A DNA stretch of 64,000 bases from contig BPUI01000002.1 in NCBI GenBank assembly GCA_019973575.1, positions 310,001 through 374,000 on the forward strand, given 5' to 3'. The notes under the pieces were generated by a model. It searched no databases and was not told where the DNA came from. It was given only the letters and a program-made list of their open reading frames with translations. The translations under genes were made by a program, and so were the position numbers. Origin of the DNA: Gemmatimonadetes bacterium T265 (lineage in GTDB: Bacteria > Gemmatimonadota > Gemmatimonadetes > Gemmatimonadales > Gemmatimonadaceae). Below are positions 24,949 to 34,919 of the stretch, one piece after another. How positions within the stretch are numbered: the stretch's first letter is position 1; the number at the start of each line of letters is the position of its first letter.

Positions 24949-25848
24949 ATGCGCGTGTTCCTCACCGGCGCGACCGGCTTCATCGGCTCGCGGATCGTGC
25001 CAGAATTGATCGACGCCGGGCACCAGGTGCTCGGGATGACGCGCTCCGACGCCGGCGCACGCTGGCTGGAGCAGGTCGGCGCCGCGGCGCACCGCGGCAC
25101 GCTCGAGGAGCCGGACACCGTCGCGAGCGGTGCGGCGCAGGCGGACGCGGTGATCCACACGGCGTTCGACCACGACTTCTCCCACTTCGTCGAGAACTGC
25201 GAGAAGGACCGCCGCGTGATCGAGGCGATGGCGGGCGCGCTCGCCGGCTCGGACCGGCCGCTGATCATCACCTCCGGCACCGGCATGGGCAGCCGCGGGC
25301 CTGGCGCGCTCGCGGTCGAGGAGGTGTTCGACCGCAACAACCCCAACCCGCGCCGACTGTCCGAGTTGACCGGCGAGGAGGTGGCGAAGCGCGGCGTGTC
25401 GGCCGCCGTGGTGCGGCTGCCGCAGGTCCACGACACGGAGAAGCAGGGGCTGATCTCGCCGGCGATCGAGATCGCCCGCCAGAAAGGCCTGTCCGCCTAC
25501 GTCGGCGACGGCGCCAACCGCTGGCCGGCGGCCCACGTGGACGACGTCGCGCGCCTCTACCGGCTGGCCCTGGAGCGGCACGAGCCGGGCGCGCGCTGGC
25601 ACGCCGTCGCCGAGGAAGGTGTGCCGGTCCGCGAGATCGCCGAGGTCGTTGGCGCCGGGCTCGGCGTGCCGGTCAGGTCTCTCTCGGCCGACGCGGCGGC
25701 GGCGCACTTCGGCTGGCTCGGGCCGTTCGCCGGGATGGACCTCCCGGCGTCGAGCGCGCGAACGCGCGAGCGGCTCGGCTGGGCGCCGACCGGGCCCGGC
25801 CTCCTCGAGGATCTGCGGAACATGGACTACGGGTCGGTCGAAGCCTAA
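24949..25848 (+). CDS. NAD(P)-dependent epimerase/dehydratase-type SDR
   Basis: A 299-residue extended (atypical) short-chain dehydrogenase. The N-terminal nucleotide-binding motif is TGATGFIGS, followed by HQVLGMTRSDAGARWLEQVGAAAHRGTLEEPD, VIHTAFDH, and a catalytic-region LIITSGTGMG. The usual YxxxK appears weakened, as in the atypical a5 subgroup (RRLSELTGEEVAKRG). WPAAHVDDVARLYRLALE is the conserved C-terminal segment. It probably reduces or oxidises a small carbonyl or alcohol substrate; the identity is unknown. It is divergent from the XRE/MmyB-like regulator, its likely controller. Confidence 0.85.
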   Translation: MRVFLTGATGFIGSRIVPELIDAGHQVLGMTRSDAGARWLEQVGAAAHRGTLEEPDTVASGAAQADAVIHTAFDHDFSHFVENCEKDRRVIEAMAGALAGSDRPLIITSGTGMGSRGPGALAVEEVFDRNNPNPRRLSELTGEEVAKRGVSAAVVRLPQVHDTEKQGLISPAIEIARQKGLSAYVGDGANRWPAAHVDDVARLYRLALERHEPGARWHAVAEEGVPVREIAEVVGAGLGVPVRSLSADAAAAHFGWLGPFAGMDLPASSARTRERLGWAPTGPGLLEDLRNMDYGSVEA

Positions 25849-25918
25849 CGACGCGCCGGGTCGCGCGCCGACCGGTCTCGATTTCGCGACGCGCGGGCGG
25901 ACCTCGCCCGGGCGCCGC

Positions 25919-26642
25919 TCAGGCGTCGGCCGGCGCGAGCGTGGCGGCGAGCACGTCGCGCATCGTCTGCGGCCGTCGGCCGAGCAGCGCCTCTAACGTT
26001 TTGTCGGTCGCGGCCAGTTCGCCCCGCCGGGCGGAGCGGTACATGCCGAGGAGCGCGTCCGCGAGCGGCGCGGGCACGCCGTGCGCCAACGTCGCATCGC
26101 GCCACTCGGCGTCGGGTACGACGACCCGCCGGACCTCGCGCCCGGTCACGTCCGACGCGATGGCAGCGATGTCCGCCATGGTGAACGCCTCGGGCGCGGT
26201 CAGCGGGGGCGTGATGCCGGCCAGCCGCCCCTCCTCGGCGAGCACGATCGCGTCCGCCGCCGCCAGGTCGGCGCGCGCGGTCCAGCTCACGGGACCGTCC
26301 TCGGGCGCGCGGATCTCGCCGTCCTCGAAGACGCGGCCAATGAGGTGCAATGCACTCTCGGCGTAGAAGCCGTGGCGCAGCGACGTGAACGGCATCCCGA
26401 CCTCGAGGAGGACCGCCTCGGCGGCGGCATGGTCCGCGAAGGCCGAGTCCGGCCGCGCCCCCATCTGGCTGGTGTAGACCGCGCGCCGCGCGCGCGCGGA
26501 CGGTGACGCCCCGCCCGGCGAGCGGCGCGGCCTTGGCGGGGTCGCGAACAGTGGCGACGATCTGGTCGGCCGGAACGCGGGCGAGGAGTTCCTCGACGAC
26601 GCCGCGTCCGAGGTGGCCGGTGGCGCCAGTGACAACGATTAT
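25919..26642 (-). pseudogene. QorB/NmrA-like NAD(P)H oxidoreductase, decayed
   Basis: The N-terminal Rossmann part (IIVVTGATGHLGRGVVEELL, then VATVRDPAKAAPLAGRGVTV) and the C-terminal part (AVYTSQMGARPDSAFADHAA, PFTSLRHGFYAESA, FTMADIAAIASDVTG) both match QorB-type quinone oxidoreductases of the NmrA family. They are in different frames and directly abut near 26484-26500, so about 50 codons that normally lie between GVTVR and the YTS motif are missing. The codon where the start ATG is expected (26640-26642) reads ATA, and no alternative start lies in frame before a stop. Three lesions make this a clear pseudogene. It is divergent from a TetR gene that would have regulated it. Confidence 0.8.
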
Positions 26643-26782
26643 GCAGCGCTCTCGCTGATGTGCGGGTGCGTCGGCGATACACGGACGACAACATCGCCGC
26701 TAACGACCGGCGAGTAGCACTGGTTAGCGCTGGCAACAAGCCACGGCTATTGCCGGAACGTCCCTCGCGTTAGTTCACCGCC
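26643..26782. promoter_or_regulatory. Divergent intergenic region with inverted repeats before tetR
   Basis: Between the QorB-like pseudogene and the TetR gene lie two inverted-repeat pairs: GCTAAC (26699-26704) with GTTAGC (26723-26728), and GGCAA (26732-26736) with TTGCC (26750-26754). TetR regulators usually bind palindromes of this size next to their own gene, so one may be its operator. This is inference from position only. Confidence 0.3.
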
Positions 26783-27628
26783 ATGCACGGCGCGAAGCAC
26801 GACACGAACACATTGCACGCGGCCGCCGACGTCGACATCCGAGGAGACGCTGAGCGGGCCGATGACGAGCCCCACGCCGCGGCACCCGGCGGCGAGACGC
26901 TGGGCGACGTGGGCACCGATGTGCGAGCCCGCATCGTCGCGGCCGCTGCCGCGCTGATTGCGGCAGGCGGCCGGGAAGCGCTGACCACGCGCGCGGTGGC
27001 CGCCGCCGCCGGGGTGCAGGCGCCCACCCTGTACCGCCTCTTCGGAGACAAGCAGGGCCTGGTCGACGCCGTGGCCGAGCACGGCTTTACCACCTACCTG
27101 CAGCAGAAACGGACCGGCGATCCGGACGGCGATCCGGTCGAGGATCTGCGGGTCGGGTGGGACCTCCACGTCGGCTTCGGGCTCGCCCACCCGGCCCTCT
27201 TCGCGGCCATGTACGGCGACCCGCGCCTGGGCGACCAGCACTCGGGCGGCGCGTCGCCCGCGGCGGCCCGGGCGCTGGCAATGTTGCAGAGGCGCATGCG
27301 GGTGCTGGCACTCGCCGGGCGGCTCAGGGTCGACGAGCGGCGGGCGGCGGACCTGGTGCGCGCGGCTGCCTGCGGCGTGGTGTTCATCCTGCTCGAAACG
27401 CCCGAGGCGGACCGCGACCTCGGCCTGTCCGCGGCGACGTGCGAGGCCATTCTCGCCGCGATCACCACCGACGCGCCGGCACCCGAGCGCCCGGCCCTGG
27501 CACCGGTCGCGACGACGCTGCGCGCGTTGCTGCCGGGGGTACCGCCCGGCGCAGATGGGTTGACCAACGGCGAACGCCTCCTGCTGGCCGAATGGCTCGA
27601 CCGGCTGGTCCGGTCGGCCGCGAGCTAG
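26783..27628 (+). CDS. TetR-family transcriptional regulator
   Basis: A 281-residue regulator. After an unusual, acidic N-terminal extension of about 45 residues, residues about 48-95 form the TetR helix-turn-helix ([55 protein letters not shown]). The C-terminal part resembles TetR_C domains ([32 protein letters not shown], then a long helical region). A start at a later codon would remove the extension; the ATG at 26783 is the first available. It is divergent from the QorB-like pseudogene, so it may now be an orphan repressor. Confidence 0.85.
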   Translation: MHGAKHDTNTLHAAADVDIRGDAERADDEPHAAAPGGETLGDVGTDVRARIVAAAAALIAAGGREALTTRAVAAAAGVQAPTLYRLFGDKQGLVDAVAEHGFTTYLQQKRTGDPDGDPVEDLRVGWDLHVGFGLAHPALFAAMYGDPRLGDQHSGGASPAAARALAMLQRRMRVLALAGRLRVDERRAADLVRAAACGVVFILLETPEADRDLGLSAATCEAILAAITTDAPAPERPALAPVATTLRALLPGVPPGADGLTNGERLLLAEWLDRLVRSAAS

Positions 27629-27699
27629 CGCAACTGGCGGTTGCGTTGATCACGGGCAGACCCCCGCGTGCGCGGGGGGCGCGCGGGGGGCCACGGCCG

Positions 27700-27731
27700 C
27701 ACGACCGAGTGCCAGCACGACCGAGTGCCAG
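27700..27731. repeat. Two tandem copies of a 16-base unit
   Basis: CACGACCGAGTGCCAG occurs twice head to tail in the intergenic region between the TetR and peptidase genes. It has no inverted symmetry. It could be a slippage product or a double protein-binding site in the promoter region of the peptidase-susCD operon. Confidence 0.6.
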
Positions 27732-27905
27732 ACGTAAGCGCGGATCGCTCTAACACTACCCCTGGCGTATTCATCAGCTGCACGCATATTGGCGAAACAG
27801 AGAGCGACCGCAGCGTCCCCGCTGCGCCCCGTGTCGGCCCGCACGCGCGGCCAGCTCCCGGTGCGTGGCGCCGACGCTGACTCCCCTTGCCACTGGAGCA
27901 CCCGG

Positions 27906-29861
27906 ATGCCGTTGGCCGCTCGTCACCGGATCGCTGCTGCCGCCGCCGCGCTCGCGGTCGTCCCGCCCCTCGCCGCGCAGCCCGCCGCCGCGCCGAGTGA
28001 CTCCGCCCTCCGCGCGCGACGCGACTCGCTCGAGAAGGCGCTCGAGGACGTCGCGGTCATCGACCGCAAGCTGATGCTGCCCATGCGCGACGGCGCGCGC
28101 ATGCAGTTCGACGTGTACCGGCCCAAGGGCGCCGGCCGCGTGCCGGCGGTCTTCGTCCGCACGCCCTACAACATGAACTTCTGGGACGTGCGGCTCGGCG
28201 CGCCGGCCGACATGACGGCGCCGCTCGCCGCGGTGAAGCGCGGGTACGCGTACGTGATGGCGAACGAGCGCGGCCACTTCTTCTCCGAAGGCAACTATGA
28301 CATCCTCGGCGCGCCGGTCTCCGACGGCGTCGACGAGATCCGGTGGATCTCGACGCAGCCCTGGTCCAACGGCAAGGTCGGGCTGCTCGGCTGCTCGTCG
28401 ACGGCGGAGTGGCAGATGGCCGTGGCGGCCCAGACGCCCCCGGGACTTGCCGCCATCAACCCGCAGGGGTTCGGGGCCGGCGTCGGGCGCGTGAAGCCGT
28501 ACTACGAGCAGGGGAACTGGTACCGCGGCGGCGCCGTGCAGATGCTCTTCATCGACTGGCTCGAGGGGGAGCAGAACCAGGTCCGGCCGATGTTCCCGCC
28601 CAACACGTCCCAGGCGGACCTCGTGCGCGCGGCGCGGGCGTACGACCTCGCCGAACGCCTGCCGCCCGTCGACTGGAAGGCGGGGTTCTGGCACCTGCCG
28701 GAGCAGGACCTGATCGAGGCGCACGGCGGGCCGCACGGCATCTTTGCGGATTCGATGTCCGGCATCGGGACCGGCGGCGCGATGATCAAGCGCGGGCCCA
28801 ACGACCCGGCGTGGTACCGGGGCGGGCTCTTCACCGACAGCATGAAGATCAACGTCCCGGGGCTCTGGTTCATGTCCTGGTACGACGTGTCGGTCGGCCC
28901 CAACCTCGCGACGTACAACTACGTGCGGCGGACCGCGGACCCCGCCGTCGCCGCCGAGCAGTACGCGGTGATCGCGCCGACGCTGCACTGCTCGTACACG
29001 CGCGCGACGGAAAACACGGTCGTCGGCGAGCGGAGCGTCGGGGACGCGCGGCTCGACTACAACGCGCTCACCTACGGCTGGTTCGACACCTTCCTGAAGG
29101 GCGAGCACACCGGCCTGTTAGACACGCTGCCCAAGGTACGCTACTACACGATGGGCCTCAACAAGTGGCAGCGGTCGGACACGTGGCCGCCCAGGGGTGC
29201 CCAGCCGGTGACGTTCTACCTCGCGAGCGGCGGGAAGGCGAACACCGTGCACGGCGACGGCGTGCTCGCGGCGCGCGCGCCGGCGACCGACGCCCCCGAC
29301 AGCTTCACCTACGACCCGATGCACCCGGTGATGTCGAACGGCGGCAACGTCTGCTGCCAGGCCAACGCCCTCACCGGCGGCGCGCTGGACCAGCAGAAGG
29401 CCGAAGAGAACGACGGCATCCTCGTCTACTCGACCGAGCCGCTCAAAGAGGGCATGGAGGTGAGCGGGCCGGTCCAGTTCACGACCTACGTCTCGTCCGA
29501 CCGCAAGGACACGGACGTGACCGTGAAGCTGATCGACGTGTACCCCGACGGCCGCGCGTACAACCTCGACGAGACGATCCAGCGCCTGCGCTACCGCAAC
29601 GGCTACGACGCGCCGGTCGCGTGGATGGAACCGGGCCAGGTCTACAAGGTCGCGCTCCAGCCGATGACGACGAGCAACTACTTCGAGGCGGGCCACCGCA
29701 TTCGCATCGAAGTCTCGAGCAGCAACTTCCCCCGGTTCGACCGGAACCTGAACACGGGGGGCCACAACTACGACGAGACGCAGGGGCTGGTGGCGCACAA
29801 CAGCATCCACCACTCGCGCCAGTACCCGTCGGCCCTCACGGTCACCGTCGTCAAGCACTGA
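27906..29861 (+). CDS. Secreted CocE/NonD-type S15 peptidase
   Basis: A 651-residue exported hydrolase of the CocE/X-prolyl dipeptidyl-peptidase (S15) family. A Sec signal ([16 protein letters not shown]) precedes the alpha/beta-hydrolase domain with [33 protein letters not shown] and the nucleophile region [12 protein letters not shown], where Ser164 replaces the usual GxSYxG elbow context. [12 protein letters not shown] supplies the Asp and APTLHCSYT the His of the triad. The C-terminal PepX_C beta-sandwich follows ([47 protein letters not shown]). Members remove N-terminal dipeptides or hydrolyse acyl esters. It lies 35 bases before a SusC gene, suggesting it feeds that transporter. The ATG at 27906 starts the signal peptide. 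Confidence 0.88.
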   Translation: MPLAARHRIAAAAAALAVVPPLAAQPAAAPSDSALRARRDSLEKALEDVAVIDRKLMLPMRDGARMQFDVYRPKGAGRVPAVFVRTPYNMNFWDVRLGAPADMTAPLAAVKRGYAYVMANERGHFFSEGNYDILGAPVSDGVDEIRWISTQPWSNGKVGLLGCSSTAEWQMAVAAQTPPGLAAINPQGFGAGVGRVKPYYEQGNWYRGGAVQMLFIDWLEGEQNQVRPMFPPNTSQADLVRAARAYDLAERLPPVDWKAGFWHLPEQDLIEAHGGPHGIFADSMSGIGTGGAMIKRGPNDPAWYRGGLFTDSMKINVPGLWFMSWYDVSVGPNLATYNYVRRTADPAVAAEQYAVIAPTLHCSYTRATENTVVGERSVGDARLDYNALTYGWFDTFLKGEHTGLLDTLPKVRYYTMGLNKWQRSDTWPPRGAQPVTFYLASGGKANTVHGDGVLAARAPATDAPDSFTYDPMHPVMSNGGNVCCQANALTGGALDQQKAEENDGILVYSTEPLKEGMEVSGPVQFTTYVSSDRKDTDVTVKLIDVYPDGRAYNLDETIQRLRYRNGYDAPVAWMEPGQVYKVALQPMTTSNYFEAGHRIRIEVSSSNFPRFDRNLNTGGHNYDETQGLVAHNSIHHSRQYPSALTVTVVKH

Positions 29862-29896
29862 TGGCGGTTCCACTCGTCTCCAGGGAGGGAGTTGCG

Positions 29897-32800
29897 ATGA
29901 GAGTGTTCGCCCGGTTCTGGTTCGCGCTCGCGCTGCTCGCGTTCGCGCCCGCCGTCGGGAGTGCGCAGACGCGCCGCGTCACGGGCGTGGTCAGCATCGA
30001 GGGGAGTAACGAGCCGGTGTCCGGCGCGACGATCCAGGTGGTCGGGACGACGCTCGGCGCGACGGCGGACGAGAACGGACGCTTCGCCGTCGGCGTGCCC
30101 GCGGGCGCCCAACAGCTCCGGGTGCGGCGCATCGGCTTCCAGGCCAAGCTCGTCCCCGTCGCGGCGAACGCGACCGCGGTCACCATTCCGCTGACGCGCG
30201 ACGTCCTGCAGCTCGAAACCCAGGTGGTCACCGGCCAGGCGACCACGGTCGCCCGCGCGAACGTGGCGAACGCGGTCACGGTCGTCACCACCGAGCAGGT
30301 CAACCGCGTGCCGCAGCAGACGATCGAGAACGCGCTGCAGGGCAAGGTGCCGGGCGCGGTGATCACGCAGAACTCCGGCGCGCCGGGGGGCGGCATCCAG
30401 GTCCAGATCCGCGGGACGAACACGATCAACGGCGCGTACCAGCCGCTCTACGTCGTCGACGGCGTGATCGTGAGCAACGACGCGTACGGGATCGGGCTGA
30501 ACTCGATCACGCGCGCGACCGGGGGCGGGAGCGGCGCGGCGGCCGGCGCCGTCCCGGTCGGCTCCGCGCTCAGCTCCAACCAGGACCAGCAGGTCAACCG
30601 CATCGCCGACCTGAACCCGGAGAACATCGAGAGCATCGAGATCCTCAAGGGGCCGTCCGCGGGCGCGATCTACGGCTCGCGCGGCGCCAACGGGGTCGTC
30701 ATCATCACGACGAAGCGCGGGACGTCCGGCACCCCGTCGCTCGGCGTCATCCAGCGCCTCGGCAGTCAGGCGATCTCGAACGAGCTGGACATGCGCTGCT
30801 TCAGCCAGGAGCAGGCGACCGCCTTCGTCGACGCCAACCCGCCCGGCGGCTTCAAGGGCGCCGCCGACTACTTCGCGCAGTACCCCTACGCGGGCTGCAC
30901 CGACCCGCAGCAGCAGCTCTACGGGAACCACGGCCTCAACTACGAGACGACGGCGTCGCTCCGCGGCGGCTTCGCGAGCACCACGTACTTCGCCTCGGGC
31001 ACCGCGAAGCACGACGCCGGCCTCGGCCCCACCGACCGCTACGACAAGCAGTCGCTCCGGCTCAACCTGAACCAGGGCCTCGGCTCGAAGCTGTCGCTCA
31101 GCGCCAACTCCGAGCTCATCCACACGCTCACCCAGCGCGGGGTCTCGGGCAACGACAACGCCACGATCGCGCCGGCCGCGATCTTCTCCGCGACGCCGAC
31201 GTTCTACGACTTCAACCGCCGCCTCGCGAACGGGCAGTACGCCCCCAACCCGTGGATCGCGAACCAGGCGAACGCCCTCCAGGACGCGGAAGAGATCCAG
31301 ACGCCCGAGAACGTGTACCGCCTGCTGGGCAACGCCCAGGCGTCGTGGACGCCGCTCAGCACCGCGCGGCAGACCGTCACGGTCCAGCTGTTAGGCGGGG
31401 TCGACTCGTACGCGGACCACGCGATGGTCTACTCGCCGCCGGGGACGTACATCGAGCAGTCGCACGCGATCTCGCCCTACCCGGGCAGCGTCGTGAACGC
31501 CAACACGAACGTCGTGAACGCGAACCTCAACCTGTCGGCCGCCGACAAGTTCACCGCCTCGGCGTTCACCGCGACGACCTCCGCCGGCCTGCGCCAGGAG
31601 CGCGCGCAGAGCGACTACGGGACGGTGCTCGGCCAGGGGCTGTTCCCCGGCGTGAAGAACTTCGCCGCCGCGCAGAACGTGCTGGTCAGCGAGGCGACGT
31701 ACCTGTTCAAGACCTTTTCGTACTACGCGCAGGAGGAGGTCCTCACGCTCGAGGAGCGGCTGCTCCTCACGGCCGCGGTGAACGCCGAGCGGTCGAGCAC
31801 GAACGGGGACCCGAAAAAGTTCTACGCGTACCCGAAGTTCTCGGCGTCGTACCGGCTGCCGTTCGTGCCGCGCTTCACCGACAACCTCAAGCTCCGCCTC
31901 GCCTACGGGAAGGCCGGCAACCGCGTGCCGACCAACTACGGCTACACGTTCCTCACGCAGGTCGGCGAGGGCGGCAACGGGCTGCGCGCGTCCAACACCA
32001 TCGGCCTCCCGACGGTGTTCCCGGAGAACACGTCGGAGCTGGAGGGGGGCCTCGACGCGGCGTTCCTGCACGGGCGGGCGAGTCTGGAGGTCACCCGCTA
32101 CCAGAAAAAGACCACCGCCCTCGTGCTCACGGCGGGCCTCGCGCCGTCCACCGGGTTCGCGACCCAGGTCATCAACGGCGGCAGCCTGAAGAACGTCGGC
32201 ACCGAGCTCGGGCTCAACCTGATCCCGGTCCAGGACCGCGCCTTCACCTGGACGAGCAACATCACGTACGCGCGCAACCGCGGCGAGGTCACGAGCCTCC
32301 CGGTCCCCGCGTTCGCGACCGGGAGCGCGTTCGGGGAGCGGTTCGGCAGCTCGAAGATCCAGGTCGGGTACTCGCCCACGCAGGTCGTGACGTACGGCGG
32401 ACTCGACGCGAACGGCACTCCCATCGAGATCCACCCGGGCGACCAGCAGCCCGACTTCATCATGGGGTTCACCAACTCCTTCGACGTCGGCGCGTTCCGG
32501 CTCTCGTCGCTCCTCGACTGGCGCAAGGGCGGCTACGTGGTGAACCTCACGAACCTGTACTTCGACGGGTCGCTCCCCGGCGGCAACTTCGCCGACACTG
32601 CCGCCTCGGCGGCCCGCGTGGCGGCGTACGGGAAGTACCAGCCGGTGTTCCTCGAGCACGCGAGCTTCGCCAAGCTGCGCGAGGTGACGCTGTCGTACCG
32701 CCTGCCCGCGACGATCTCGCGTTCGCTGTTCCGCGGCCGCGCGTCGGAGGCCCGGGTCGAGCTCAACGGCCGCAACCTGGTGACGTGGACCCACTATACG

Positions 32801-32914
32801 GGATACGACCCGGAGGTCTCGAATTTCGGGAACGCCGCGATCGGCCGCTTCATCGACGTGGCGCCGTACCCCCCGTCGCGCCAGTACTTCGTCTCGATCA
32901 ACGCCACCTTCTAA
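29897..32914 (+). CDS. SusC/RagA-type TonB-dependent outer-membrane transporter
   Basis: A 1005-residue outer-membrane receptor. The ATG at 29897 is preceded by an AGGGAGGGA ribosome-binding site. After the signal peptide (WFALALLAFAPAVGSAQ) come a carboxypeptidase-regulatory-like domain (VTGVVSIEGSNEPVSGATIQ to GFQAK, residues about 25-100), a plug with the SusC signature (ENALQGKVPGAVITQNSGAP, QVQIRGTNTIN, PLYVVDGVIV, NIESIEILKGPSAGAIYGSR) and a beta-barrel ending ASFAKLREVTLSYRLP and QYFVSINATF, with a terminal Phe. It imports oligomeric nutrients with the SusD partner immediately downstream. The S15 peptidase upstream suggests peptides as substrate, although SusC-SusD systems also take glycans. 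Confidence 0.93.
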   Translation: MRVFARFWFALALLAFAPAVGSAQTRRVTGVVSIEGSNEPVSGATIQVVGTTLGATADENGRFAVGVPAGAQQLRVRRIGFQAKLVPVAANATAVTIPLTRDVLQLETQVVTGQATTVARANVANAVTVVTTEQVNRVPQQTIENALQGKVPGAVITQNSGAPGGGIQVQIRGTNTINGAYQPLYVVDGVIVSNDAYGIGLNSITRATGGGSGAAAGAVPVGSALSSNQDQQVNRIADLNPENIESIEILKGPSAGAIYGSRGANGVVIITTKRGTSGTPSLGVIQRLGSQAISNELDMRCFSQEQATAFVDANPPGGFKGAADYFAQYPYAGCTDPQQQLYGNHGLNYETTASLRGGFASTTYFASGTAKHDAGLGPTDRYDKQSLRLNLNQGLGSKLSLSANSELIHTLTQRGVSGNDNATIAPAAIFSATPTFYDFNRRLANGQYAPNPWIANQANALQDAEEIQTPENVYRLLGNAQASWTPLSTARQTVTVQLLGGVDSYADHAMVYSPPGTYIEQSHAISPYPGSVVNANTNVVNANLNLSAADKFTASAFTATTSAGLRQERAQSDYGTVLGQGLFPGVKNFAAAQNVLVSEATYLFKTFSYYAQEEVLTLEERLLLTAAVNAERSSTNGDPKKFYAYPKFSASYRLPFVPRFTDNLKLRLAYGKAGNRVPTNYGYTFLTQVGEGGNGLRASNTIGLPTVFPENTSELEGGLDAAFLHGRASLEVTRYQKKTTALVLTAGLAPSTGFATQVINGGSLKNVGTELGLNLIPVQDRAFTWTSNITYARNRGEVTSLPVPAFATGSAFGERFGSSKIQVGYSPTQVVTYGGLDANGTPIEIHPGDQQPDFIMGFTNSFDVGAFRLSSLLDWRKGGYVVNLTNLYFDGSLPGGNFADTAASAARVAAYGKYQPVFLEHASFAKLREVTLSYRLPATISRSLFRGRASEARVELNGRNLVTWTHYTGYDPEVSNFGNAAIGRFIDVAPYPPSRQYFVSINATF

Positions 32915-32936
32915 CGCCCCGGAGACTCGTCGCGCC

Positions 32937-34346
32937 ATGCCCACGCGCATGCACCCGCGGATGATCGCGCTCGCCGGGGCCCTCGCCCTGCTCGCGGGCG
33001 CCGGCTGCAAGGACAACCCGTCGGCGCCGAGCACCGACCGCGTCGTCGCGGGATCGCAGCAGTCGCTGCAGACGCTCTTCCTCGGCCTCGTCGGCTCCGA
33101 CCGGGCCGCAGCCGGCACCGAGAGCTACTACGCGACCGCCGACATCTGGGCGCGGGACGTCATCCGCCCCGACCCGAACGAGCCACGCTGGCTCACCGAG
33201 TTCTACGAGACGCCGCCGGACCCGTCGGGGTTCGGCGGCGTGCAGTGGGACCCGTATTACGTCGCCCTCCGCGCCGCCCACTCGCTGCTCGCCGACCCGT
33301 CGCTGACGTCGCTCGCGCCGGCGAGCCGCGCCGCCGCGAGCGGCTTCATCCGCACGCTCGAAGCGCGCGAGTACCTGAACGTCGTCGAGTACCACGACGT
33401 GAACGGCGCGGTGATCCAGGGCGACAACCCGAGCACGCTCTACCCGATCCGCACCAAGCAGGCGGTGCTCACGTACGTCTCCGCCCTGCTCGATTCCGCG
33501 AACGCCGACTTCACCGCCGCGGGCGACATCGCGGTTCCGTTCGCCGTCCCGGGCGGGTACCAGACCCACGGCGATTATTCTCTGGTCTCGAACCTCGTGC
33601 TGTACAACCGGGGGCTGAAGGGGAAGGCCGAGGTGTACCTCACGCTCCTCGACGCCAACGCCCCCGACCTCACGCACGCGCAGGCCGCGGCGACGGCGCT
33701 GAACGCGGCGCTGGCCGGGGGCACGGCGTCGGCCGCGTACCTGCTCCAGGGCCCGTACTACGAGTTCACGCCGTCGGCACCGGACCTCGCCCCGAACCCG
33801 CTCGTCGACGCCAAGCTGCTGCTCACGAGCAACTTCGTCAATTCGATCAACCCCGCCGACGCGCGCCGCGCAAACATCGTCCCCACGCCGTCGCAGTCGG
33901 CCGTCGGCTACACCTCGGCGCCGGCCCGCCTCGCGATCACCGACCCGAGCAACACGGCCAACCTCACCACGCCGCTCCCCATCCTCCGCAACGCGGAGCT
34001 GTACCTGCTGCGCGCGCAGGCCGAGATCGCGCTCGGCAACCTGGCGGCGGCGACCGCGGACATCAACGTCGTGCACAGGGTCGAGGGCGGCCTGCCCGCG
34101 TACGGCACGTTCGCGACGCCGGCGAGCGCGATCCAGGCGTTGCTCTACGAGTACCGGTATTCCTTCGTCGCGCAGGGCCCCCAACACCTGGTCGCGCTGC
34201 GGGAGTACGGCGTGTTGAACGACGCCTACATCTCACAGCCGGGCATTCCAACGCCCGGCGCCGGCAAGGACCCGCTGAACCAGCGGAACCCGATCCCGAA
34301 CAGCGAGGCGACGGCACGAGGCGGGAACGTCACGCCGCAGCCGTAG
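32937..34346 (+). CDS. SusD/RagB-type outer-membrane binding lipoprotein
   Basis: A 469-residue lipoprotein with a type II signal (ALALLAGAGCKDN). It matches the SusD/RagB pattern of a helical TPR-like scaffold (LRAAHSLLAD, ASGFIRTLEAREYLNVVEYH, YVSALLDSANADF) and the C-terminal block PILRNAELYLLRAQAEIALGNLAAATADINVVH followed by LLYEYRYSFVAQGPQHLVALREYG. It caps the SusC barrel and captures ligand at the cell surface. The gene starts 22 bases after the SusC stop. Compared with Bacteroidota SusD it is short, as is usual in Gemmatimonadota-like homologues. The product shows no catalytic motif. Confidence 0.9.
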   Translation: MPTRMHPRMIALAGALALLAGAGCKDNPSAPSTDRVVAGSQQSLQTLFLGLVGSDRAAAGTESYYATADIWARDVIRPDPNEPRWLTEFYETPPDPSGFGGVQWDPYYVALRAAHSLLADPSLTSLAPASRAAASGFIRTLEAREYLNVVEYHDVNGAVIQGDNPSTLYPIRTKQAVLTYVSALLDSANADFTAAGDIAVPFAVPGGYQTHGDYSLVSNLVLYNRGLKGKAEVYLTLLDANAPDLTHAQAAATALNAALAGGTASAAYLLQGPYYEFTPSAPDLAPNPLVDAKLLLTSNFVNSINPADARRANIVPTPSQSAVGYTSAPARLAITDPSNTANLTTPLPILRNAELYLLRAQAEIALGNLAAATADINVVHRVEGGLPAYGTFATPASAIQALLYEYRYSFVAQGPQHLVALREYGVLNDAYISQPGIPTPGAGKDPLNQRNPIPNSEATARGGNVTPQP

Positions 34347-34547
34347 CGGGTCAGGTCGCGTGGCCGCGGCGCATGATCACGGTCGCCTCGGAACGCGTGT
34401 CCGTGGCCGGCGTCCGACGGAGTCGTACTCGCGCCGTGAGGACAGGCGGGTGGTGCACCGGGTTCTGGAACGGCCTCCCGTGCACCCGCCGCCAGTAACC
34501 GGGCGACCCGTGACGGGCCGTTGTCGTCGGCCTGCCATGTCCGGACA

Positions 34548-34919
34548 TCACGCGCGCCCGGCGAGCGCTCGCCACACGTGCCACGCGACGACCCCGGCCC
34601 CGACGGCGCACGCGCACGCCAGGTACAGCAGCACCAGCCGCGGGCGGCGGAGCACGCACCGGCTCTCGGTGAGCCCCCCGCGCACCGCGCGCGCGTAGGC
34701 GACGAGCCCGAGCCCCGCCATCGCCGCCACGACCACGGGACCGAGCACCCACGCGAGCAGCGCGACCGTGGTGAACACGCAGAAGCGGAGCGGGTCCGCG
34801 GCCACGCCCGCGGGGGGCGGCGGGCCCGCGTTAGGCACACCGTCCGCGTACGCCGTCGGCAGCCCGCCCAGTGGGCGGCGCGCGCCGGCGCCGCCCGCCC
34901 CCGCCGCCGGCGCGGTCAC
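34548..34919 (-). CDS. Small two-helix membrane protein next to the radical SAM gene
   Basis: A 123-residue protein with a Gly/Pro-rich first 40 residues and two hydrophobic segments (LRFCVFTTVALLAWVLGPVVVAAMAGLGLVAYA and LVLLYLACACAVGAGVVAWHVW). I do not recognise a family. The GTG at 34919 overlaps the radical SAM stop codon as GTGA, so it is probably translated with that enzyme as its last cistron. The C-terminal arginine-rich loop (ESRCVLRRPR) is cytoplasmic by the positive-inside rule. It may anchor the enzyme or its substrate at the membrane; that is inference. Confidence 0.65.
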   Translation of the reverse strand: MTAPAAGAGGAGARRPLGGLPTAYADGVPNAGPPPPAGVAADPLRFCVFTTVALLAWVLGPVVVAAMAGLGLVAYARAVRGGLTESRCVLRRPRLVLLYLACACAVGAGVVAWHVWRALAGRA

